NCBI GenBank assembly: GCA_021786455.1
Contig: JAJYNF010000083.1
Span: 1-11,830 of the forward strand
Reading direction: 5' to 3'
Origin: Acidobacteriota bacterium
GTDB lineage: Bacteria; Acidobacteriota; Terriglobia; UBA7540
DNA: 11,830 bases
Of this stretch, positions 7,545 through 11,830 are shown piece after piece. The position numbers and the translations under genes are program-made. Each line of letters starts with the position of its first letter. The first letter of the stretch is position 1. The notes under the pieces are model-generated. The model was not told the DNA's origin and ran no database searches. It worked only from the letters and a program-made list of their open reading frames with translations.

Positions 7545-8690
7545 CTACGCTCCAGAAATCACTGGGCTCGCCTCAAAGTGTCCTCGGTTGGGTTGATAGG
7601 CGCACCAAGGGTCAGTGGCCAGGTAATCGCCTGTCAAGGCATAGGCGCGCGAGCGAGAGCCACCGCAAATCCCACGATACTCGCATTGACCACATCGGCC
7701 GCCGAGAGCATCGGGGTCGCGCAGCGCACGCATGAGAGGAGATTTACGGTAAATCTCGGCCAAGCTCTGCGCACGCGCGTTGCCTGCGGAGACTGGCAAA
7801 AAGCCGCTCGGATATACCTCACCCAGGTGTGAGACGAATACGAAACCCTTGCCGGAATTCACCCCGTGCGGTGCAAGACCGATAGTGTGTCCCGGACCTT
7901 CGGACCGTCGGAGGATTTCAGGCATCGTCACTTTGCCATCGGGCGAGCCAGAATCTTGAACGGGCGGAGCGGGTCGTTTTTGAGCCTCCCGTTGCGCAAC
8001 GTACCGGCGGTAATGGGGAGCTTCAGTCACTTTCAGGACAAAGCGGGCTCGCTTCTGAACCTCGTATAAGGCGCCGAACAAATCCTCGCACCGGCGCGCC
8101 TCGATCCCATCGAGCATTTCTCCACGCCCCACCGGCACCAGAAAGAACACCTCCCAGAAAACGGCTTCAAGGCGCGCCACCAACTCCGCCATCTCCGCCA
8201 GATAGGCTGCGGATTCAGCCCATAGCGTGGTATTGATTTGGAGGGGCAAGCTGCATTCATGTGCCCAGCCGGCTGCGGCGAGCGTTCGCTCGAACGCTCC
8301 GTCAACTCCGCGAAAACGGTCGTGTAGCTCGGGGCGGGGATAATCGAGGCTGAGTGCCATTTGGTCTAATCCAGCTTCTTTCAACTGTCGCACCAAAGCA
8401 GCGGTCAAGGCTGGCGTGGCCGCGGGTATGGTTCCCATACGGAGACCCAGCCGCTTCCCTTCGCGCACGAGGTCAAGCAAGTCAGGCCGCTTGAGCGGGT
8501 CGCCGCCACTCAAAATGAACACCGGCGTGCCCATGTCGGCGGCTTCAGCCAGCAGTTTGAACCCTTCGTGAGTGGTTAACTCCGCGGGATGTCGCAGAGG
8601 CTGAGCCGATGCGCGGCAATGAACACACGCAAGGTCACAAGCTTGAGTTGTCTCCCAGATTACCAGGAACGGCGATTGGGTAAAATCCAT
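7545..8690 (-). CDS. Radical SAM/SPASM protein, TIGR04053-like
   Basis: A 381-residue cytosolic iron-sulfur enzyme. The radical-SAM cluster motif CxxxCxxC is CDLACVHC (Cys18, Cys22, Cys25), within VIWETTQACDLACVHCRASA. The GGDP segment (FILSGGDPL, about residues 59-67) should help bind SAM. The C-terminal cysteines follow GRCGQCEYRGICGG and then DPWCAYQP (Cys333, 336, 342 and 363), consistent with one auxiliary cluster. The preceding GEVYPSG has Ser where many SPASM proteins have Cys. This pattern resembles the TIGR04053 family, related to the haem-pathway enzymes AhbC, AhbD and NirJ; the substrate is unknown. The ATG at 8690 is preferred because AAGGA lies 8 nt before it. An in-frame ATG at 8711 would add seven residues but has no clear ribosome binding site. 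It follows thyX by 136 bp on the same strand with no terminator seen between, so it may belong to the rpmE-thyX transcript. Confidence 0.85.
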   Translation of the reverse strand: MDFTQSPFLVIWETTQACDLACVHCRASAQPLRHPAELTTHEGFKLLAEAADMGTPVFILSGGDPLKRPDLLDLVREGKRLGLRMGTIPAATPALTAALVRQLKEAGLDQMALSLDYPRPELHDRFRGVDGAFERTLAAAGWAHECSLPLQINTTLWAESAAYLAEMAELVARLEAVFWEVFFLVPVGRGEMLDGIEARRCEDLFGALYEVQKRARFVLKVTEAPHYRRYVAQREAQKRPAPPVQDSGSPDGKVTMPEILRRSEGPGHTIGLAPHGVNSGKGFVFVSHLGEVYPSGFLPVSAGNARAQSLAEIYRKSPLMRALRDPDALGGRCGQCEYRGICGGSRSRAYALTGDYLATDPWCAYQPNRGHFEASPVISGA

Positions 8691-8826
8691 CGAAGGCGTC
8701 CTTGCTAACATTTATTCTACCAGAAACGGAAAACGGATCGCCGGACCCGGAAACCGACCCGGCCATATTGCTTTCCAGGCAAGCCGCCGCCTGTCCTCGG
8801 CTTTTCGACCTTCTTCCTCGGCTATC

Positions 8827-9627
8827 TTAGACTTTTGAATGCTGGACTCGAACGGCGGGCAGGGAGTCCGCTTCAAGATAGACCTCAACATCTTGGAAGA
8901 TGTTGGGGCTTTCTTTTTTAAGAGCCCGAGCGACCTCGACGGCAAGGCGGCGGATTTCCGTATCGGCGTGAGGCGAGCCGCGAAGTTCCATAAAATGCCG
9001 CCAAGCGCGGCTGTTGCCGGTGACAAAGATTTTGGTTTCGCAAGCGTTCGGTAAGATGGAGCGGGCGGCTTGCCGCGCCCACTTGCGGCGATCGCGCGGC
9101 GCCATCTCCGGGTGCTTTTGCTGCACGAAAGCCGCGGTGGCTTCGGCGAGCTCCCGGTAGGCTTGCCGAGCCCGTTCGATGACCTGCTCCCAGCGGGCGC
9201 GCAGTTCAGGATTCTCCTGATATAGCGGCGGCACTACATAGCGCGCTTCGCTTTCGTCCACATACCGCTGAGAAAGCTGCGAGTAGCCAAAGCCGGCGCG
9301 GTGACGCACCAACTCATGCGTCAGTGAACGGCTCACGCCCGTGAGGAGCAGACACCAGACGGCGTGTTCGAGCACGCTGCCGTGCTTCGAGGTGAGGATA
9401 TTTTCGAGATATTCTTTATTCGTCTTACGGCCCTTGCCGAAGGACAGGTAGCAGGTTCGGCCGGCGATTTCTGCCAGCACCTCGGAGGCCGCGCGGGCGT
9501 CGGTGGTGAACAAGAGACCCTCGTCGCTGAGAAACCTTGAGACCTCTTCCTCAACGACAGTTTGCCGCCCGACAACATAAACCTTCGGCTCGGTGACGTA
9601 ACGACTGTCGGAGGGAGTTGTCGCCAC
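8827..9627 (-). CDS. thyX: Flavin-dependent thymidylate synthase
   Basis: A 266-residue enzyme that makes dTMP from dUMP using methylene-tetrahydrofolate, FAD and NAD(P)H; the active form is a homotetramer. Family landmarks are SKHGSVLEHAVW (about residues 80-91), the signature RHRAGFGYSQLSQRY (108-122), ARSILPNA (188-195) and RAWRHFMELRGSPHADTEIRR (207-227), which holds the usual substrate-binding Arg residues. The canonical signature is RHR, seven residues, Ser. Here eight residues separate RHR from the Ser of SQRY, so one residue is inserted (AGFG for a usual three). Everything else looks intact, so the enzyme is probably active. The start is GTG at 9627; an in-frame TGA lies seven codons upstream with no other start codon between. 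It begins 66 bp after rpmE and probably shares its promoter. No thyA is visible in the window. Confidence 0.93.
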   Translation of the reverse strand: MATTPSDSRYVTEPKVYVVGRQTVVEEEVSRFLSDEGLLFTTDARAASEVLAEIAGRTCYLSFGKGRKTNKEYLENILTSKHGSVLEHAVWCLLLTGVSRSLTHELVRHRAGFGYSQLSQRYVDESEARYVVPPLYQENPELRARWEQVIERARQAYRELAEATAAFVQQKHPEMAPRDRRKWARQAARSILPNACETKIFVTGNSRAWRHFMELRGSPHADTEIRRLAVEVARALKKESPNIFQDVEVYLEADSLPAVRVQHSKV

Positions 9628-9693
9628 TCGATTGATTCCACCGTGTCAGCGTTCCATAGAAAGGAGTTTGAGCCCGCCATGCCGCTGGGTCGG

Positions 9694-9942
9694 CTACTTC
9701 TGTGCCTTTGCCGCCGCAGGCTTCGCCTCGCTTTTTGCAAAGCCAGCGTACTTTTTCCGAAAGCGTTCCACTCGCCCCGCCGTGTCCACCAGCTTCTGCT
9801 TGCCGGTAAAGAAGGGGTGGCAGCTCGAGCAGATTTCGATGTGGAGCGTCTCGCTCTTGCATGTCGAGCGCGTTTTGAACGTATTCCCGCAGGCGCAAAC
9901 CACCATGACTTCATGGTAATCGGGATGAATCTTCTCTTTCAT
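9694..9942 (-). CDS. rpmE: 50S ribosomal protein bL31, zinc-binding form
   Basis: An 82-residue protein of the large ribosomal subunit, contacting the central protuberance and the small subunit. It starts MKEKIHPDYHEV, as bL31 does. Cys16, Cys18, Cys38 and Cys41 (CAC and CSSC) form the zinc site of the C+ type; an extra Cys lies at 28. HPFFTGKQKLVDTAGRVERF is the conserved C-terminal core. A lysine/alanine-rich tail (AKSEAKPAAAKAQK) extends beyond the usual end near residue 70. The ATG at 9942 is chosen because AAGGAG lies 4 nt before it; a TTG at 9960 in the same frame is rejected. A strong promoter lies just upstream, and thyX follows after 66 bp. Confidence 0.95.
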   Translation of the reverse strand: MKEKIHPDYHEVMVVCACGNTFKTRSTCKSETLHIEICSSCHPFFTGKQKLVDTAGRVERFRKKYAGFAKSEAKPAAAKAQK

Positions 9943-9974
9943 GGGGCTCCTTGGGAGCAATCTGACAAATGAGT

Positions 9975-10003
9975 ATTCTACCTGTGCCCGCCCCGACTTT
10001 CAA
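9975..10003 (-). promoter_or_regulatory. Strong promoter of rpmE (and probably thyX)
   Basis: On the minus strand TTGAAA (10003-9998) and TAGAAT (9980-9975) are separated by exactly 17 bp; each box has 5 of 6 consensus bases. The start would fall near 9968, giving a leader of about 25 nt that includes the AAGGAG ribosome binding site of rpmE. Confidence 0.65.
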
Positions 10004-10218
10004 TTGTAAATCGCATGGGACGCTAGGTTAGGCAGAGCGTAGCGAGGGACCGTGCTACCCCTTCGCGGCAGACTCGGACGGGCGTTGGACACGTGGCATC
10101 TCCCTCAGGATAAGCAACACCGGCTTTCAGCCTGCGCAGACCGGGCCCTGGGACCAGCGATATCTCCGGGCAAAAAGCTTTCCCTCGCCGGACGCGGCTG
10201 GGCCCAGAATATCGGTAC
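10004..10218. other. Non-coding stretch with inverted repeats and a repeat-like segment
   Basis: No gene is recognised in these 215 bp. GGGACCAGC (about 10150-10158) and GCTGGGCCC (about 10197-10205) form a nine-base inverted repeat with one mismatch and could close a hairpin of about 55 nt. GTAGC and GCTAC (about 10039-10058) make a second small stem. The segment GAGCGTAGCGAGGGACC (about 10035-10051) resembles intergenic palindromic repeats I associate with Acidobacteriota genomes (GAGCGTAGCGAAGGATC-type); this is from memory. It could be a repeat element, a 3' untranslated structure for the small membrane-protein gene, or a small RNA. Confidence 0.35.
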
Positions 10219-10497
10219 TTAGCGCGGCATCGCGCCTTCGATCCAAACGCGGTGTAAATAGACGGCAAGCAGAACCACGCCATAAACCAAGGTCAGCGCC
10301 ACCAGCCATCTCAACCAACGCCCCGCGGATTCGATTTTCTTTGCCAAGCTCTTCTGCTGGCTGACCATGGCCGCTTCGCTCGCCCCCAGATGCACGGTTT
10401 CATCTTCGTGCCTGCCGAGCGCCTGACGATAGATTCCCATGACGATAGCTATCACCAGCAAAACCAGCCAGGCCAGGGTGAAAGGCATCAGATTCAT
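10219..10497 (-). CDS. Small two-helix membrane protein, function unknown
   Basis: A 92-residue protein that I do not recognise by name. Hydrophobic helices lie at about residues 5-23 and 61-82. The acidic and polar stretch between them (GRHEDETVHLGASEAAMVSQQKSLAKKIESAGRW) is likely cytoplasmic or a short helix on the membrane surface. The ATG at 10497 has a strong ribosome binding site (GGAGG, 6 nt upstream), which supports real translation. It lies between rpiB and rpmE on the same strand with non-coding gaps of about 250 and 275 bp, so it is probably a separate transcription unit. I have seen similar small membrane proteins in Acidobacteriota, but no function is known to me. Confidence 0.75.
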   Translation of the reverse strand: MNLMPFTLAWLVLLVIAIVMGIYRQALGRHEDETVHLGASEAAMVSQQKSLAKKIESAGRWLRWLVALTLVYGVVLLAVYLHRVWIEGAMPR

Positions 10498-10682
10498 GGC
10501 CTTCCTCCAGTGAGCTAACGATGACTTTCTCCGATTGTCCTCCGCCGTCTCGCCCCATGTGAGTAATTCACGCGCGAGACGCGTCCAAATGGATCATGGC
10601 CGTTTCCGACAAGAGCTTCAGTGATGGAGCGCACAACCGTGCTCGCGCTGTTTCAGCTTGGTCCGCCGATACGTCACGTTTC

Positions 10683-10707
10683 AGCCCTGCGGCGAAGACG
10701 CAGGGCT
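10683..10707. repeat. Perfect 9-bp inverted repeat downstream of rpiB
   Basis: AGCCCTGCG (10683-10691) and CGCAGGGCT (10699-10707) surround a 7-nt loop, about 40 nt beyond the rpiB stop codon. The stem is strong but no T-run follows on either strand. It may be a transcript-end stabiliser, a Rho-associated hairpin or a dispersed repeat. The rest of 10498-10745 holds nothing I recognise. Confidence 0.5.
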
Positions 10708-10745
10708 TCGCGGCAGCAGCCGGGCCATCACGAGTTAGAACGACG

Positions 10746-11207
10746 CTACTCACCAGCATGAAATCGGGCTTCGATGGCCTTGACCTTCGCCAGCCGACGC
10801 GCGTGGCGCTCTTCGGCGGAGAATTGCGCGGCGAGAAAGGTTCGCGCAAGCTCGCGCGCCAGCTCCAGCCCAATGACCCGCGACCCAAGAACAAGAATGT
10901 TCATGTCGTCGTGCTCGACGCCCTGATGCGCAGAATACGTGTCGTGGCAAAGGCCGGCGCGAATCCCGGGAATCTTATTGGCTGCCACCGAAGCGCCGAC
11001 GCCGCTGCCGCAAATTAAAATTCCACGCTCGGCTCGGCCGCTGCGCACGGCCTCAGCCACCGCTTCGGCGAAGTCGGGATAATCGTCGGGTTGGGAACCG
11101 CTGTGGGCGCCGACATCCAAAACTTCATATCCTAAACTGCCAACGTAAGCGAGAAGGCTTTGCTTCATCTCAAACCCTGCATGATCCGCTCCGAGCACGA
11201 TGCGCAT
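10746..11207 (-). CDS. rpiB: Ribose-5-phosphate isomerase B
   Basis: A 153-residue cytosolic enzyme that interconverts ribose 5-phosphate and ribulose 5-phosphate in the pentose phosphate pathway. The N-terminal IVLGADHAGFEMK carries Asp8 and His9 of the active site. The catalytic Cys66 lies in ICGSGVGASVAANK. His99 lies in VEHDDMNILVLGSR, in register with the E. coli RpiB residues. The length fits the family. The ATG at 11207 is chosen because GGAGG lies 7 nt before it and the protein then starts at the conserved first strand; an upstream in-frame start at 11252 would add 15 unconserved residues. It is divergent from the efflux adaptor gene and has its own likely promoter. The related LacA/LacB galactose-6-phosphate isomerases are less likely, as no sugar-utilisation genes are nearby. 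Confidence 0.94.
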   Translation of the reverse strand: MRIVLGADHAGFEMKQSLLAYVGSLGYEVLDVGAHSGSQPDDYPDFAEAVAEAVRSGRAERGILICGSGVGASVAANKIPGIRAGLCHDTYSAHQGVEHDDMNILVLGSRVIGLELARELARTFLAAQFSAEERHARRLAKVKAIEARFHAGE

Positions 11208-11297
11208 GGCCCTTCCTCCCGCCTCGATGGCGCTGTTTGAACTTGCCCTCATTCAGCCACTGTCTCAATTCGCCTGCCTTGCCAATGGAGCCTGTGA

Positions 11298-11303
11298 ATT
11301 ATA
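11298..11303 (-). promoter_or_regulatory. Candidate -10 box of rpiB
   Basis: A perfect TATAAT on the minus strand, 91 nt before the rpiB ATG. The matching -35 region is poor (TTCGCC at 18 bp, 3 of 6). A short inverted repeat, CCTGC (11316-11320) and GCAGG (11328-11332), overlaps the -35 area and could be an operator, though this is speculative. Confidence 0.4.
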
Positions 11304-11369
11304 CCGCCAGCCCGTCCTGCCGGCGAAGCAGGGAATAGCGAGTCGAGTCAGTTCGTCCGAATATTCCCC

Positions 11370-11398
11370 TTGACATTCTACAGGGCAGGCGCTAGCAT
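11370..11398 (+). promoter_or_regulatory. Promoter of the efflux adaptor gene
   Basis: A perfect TTGACA (11370-11375), a 17-bp spacer and TAGCAT (11393-11398, 4 of 6). The start would be near 11405, with a leader of about 78 nt. Divergent from the rpiB promoter. Confidence 0.6.
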
Positions 11399-11482
11399 GA
11401 GTACTGTCGGATGTCTAGGGGAGCGATTCGGCCGCAAAAAGCGCCGGACCCGAGCCTCCGCTTCTGACGCGGGGAGAATTGA

Positions 11483-11830
11483 ATGGACGTGGCTCGCCCC
11501 ATTGATCGCCGGAAGCGGCGCCTGCGGCGGGTGGTCTATATTGTGGCCGGAACCCTGGCGCTGGCGCTCGTGACGGTTGGTTTATCGCGTTTGAAACCCG
11601 CTCCGCCCAGCGTGGAGCGCTCGACGGTGTGGATGGATACGGTCAAACGCGGGGCGATGGACATTCAGGTTCGCGGCCTCGGCAGATTGGTCCCGGAAAC
11701 CACCCTGTGGATTGCCGCCACGACGGATGGGCGCGTGGTCGGGCGTCCGATCCTTCCCGGAACGGCGGTTCCACCGCAAACCGTTTTCCTAGTCCACAGC
11801 AACGCACAGCTCCAGCAGGACACGCTCGAC
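11483..11830 (+). CDS. RND efflux periplasmic adaptor (HlyD/MFP family), 5' part only
   Basis: The first 116 codons of a gene that runs off the right edge. The protein starts MDVARPIDRRKRRLRRVVY, a basic cytoplasmic segment. One membrane anchor follows (about residues 19-36, IVAGTLALALVTVGLS), then a periplasmic part. The periplasmic part has VKRGAMDIQVRGLGRLVPE, the first strand of the adaptor barrel, and then a lipoyl-like half (GRVVGRPILPGTAVPPQTVF). It leads toward a coiled coil (SNAQLQQDTLD). Such adaptors join inner-membrane transporters (RND pumps or MacB-type ABC transporters) to an outer-membrane channel; the transporter genes are expected downstream, outside the window. The ATG at 11483 has GGGGAG 6 nt upstream and a consensus-like promoter before it. 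Confidence 0.87.
   Translation, partial: MDVARPIDRRKRRLRRVVYIVAGTLALALVTVGLSRLKPAPPSVERSTVWMDTVKRGAMDIQVRGLGRLVPETTLWIAATTDGRVVGRPILPGTAVPPQTVFLVHSNAQLQQDTLD

Noticed and set aside
8840..8870. GTTCGAGTCC on the minus strand, resembling a tRNA T-loop
   Set aside because: It lies in the thyX coding end, the flanking five bases do not pair as a T-stem, and no acceptor or anticodon arms are found.
8712..9026. 104-residue open frame on the minus strand
   Set aside because: Most of it lies in the thyX 3' end in another frame, and the remainder shows no motif.
10023..10318. Open frames of 63-86 codons over the rpmE upstream region
   Set aside because: They overlap the small membrane-protein gene in other frames, have no ribosome binding site, and show no conserved-looking sequence.
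10596..11018. 140-codon plus-strand open frame opposite rpiB
   Set aside because: It is antisense to a well-supported rpiB with catalytic residues in register, and has no recognisable domain.
11370..11573. 67-codon plus-strand open frame at the efflux adaptor start
   Set aside because: It begins at the -35 box of the promoter and is out of frame with the adaptor, which has a clear ribosome binding site, membrane anchor and family motifs.

Overview
The window looks like chromosomal DNA from an Acidobacteriota-type bacterium, probably an uncultivated soil or sediment lineage. This is inferred from gene content and was not tested by search. The pointers are a very large Oar-like TonB-dependent receptor with an N-terminal carboxypeptidase-regulatory-like domain, a secreted DUF5666-type protein beside it, a flavin-dependent thymidylate synthase (ThyX), and an RND-pump adaptor with the N-terminal style common in that phylum. 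The DNA is moderately GC-rich. I saw no insertion sequence, phage gene, CRISPR array, tRNA or rRNA.

Left part (1-2852). A sensor histidine kinase runs leftward off the window edge. It has two membrane helices, a periplasmic region of about 350 residues that I do not recognise, and an intact H-box; the ATPase domain is cut off. Its -10 box lies so close to the start codon that the mRNA may be leaderless. A non-coding gap of about 390 bp follows. It holds a good promoter and a hairpin-rich leader in front of a rightward membrane-anchored diguanylate cyclase, which has intact GGDEF and RxxD (I-site) motifs.

Middle part (2936-7544). Two leftward genes are likely co-transcribed: a secreted protein with three DUF5666-like units, then the 959-residue TonB-dependent outer-membrane receptor. 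Both carry Gly/Pro/Arg-rich low-complexity stretches. Upstream is a 350-bp non-coding stretch with a candidate terminator for the preceding gene and several inverted repeats.

Right part (7545-11207). More leftward genes follow a housekeeping theme: rpiB (pentose phosphate pathway), a small two-helix membrane protein, rpmE (ribosomal protein bL31, zinc-binding form) behind a strong promoter, thyX (dTMP synthesis) and a TIGR04053-like radical SAM/SPASM protein of unknown function. rpmE, thyX and the radical SAM gene may form one transcript. The rightmost gene runs the other way and is the start of an RND efflux adaptor, with its own consensus-like promoter.

I see no clear new multi-gene system. 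The points most worth a second look are the structured leader before the diguanylate cyclase, the variant spacing in the ThyX signature, the DUF5666/TonB-receptor pair, and the radical SAM gene next to thyX.
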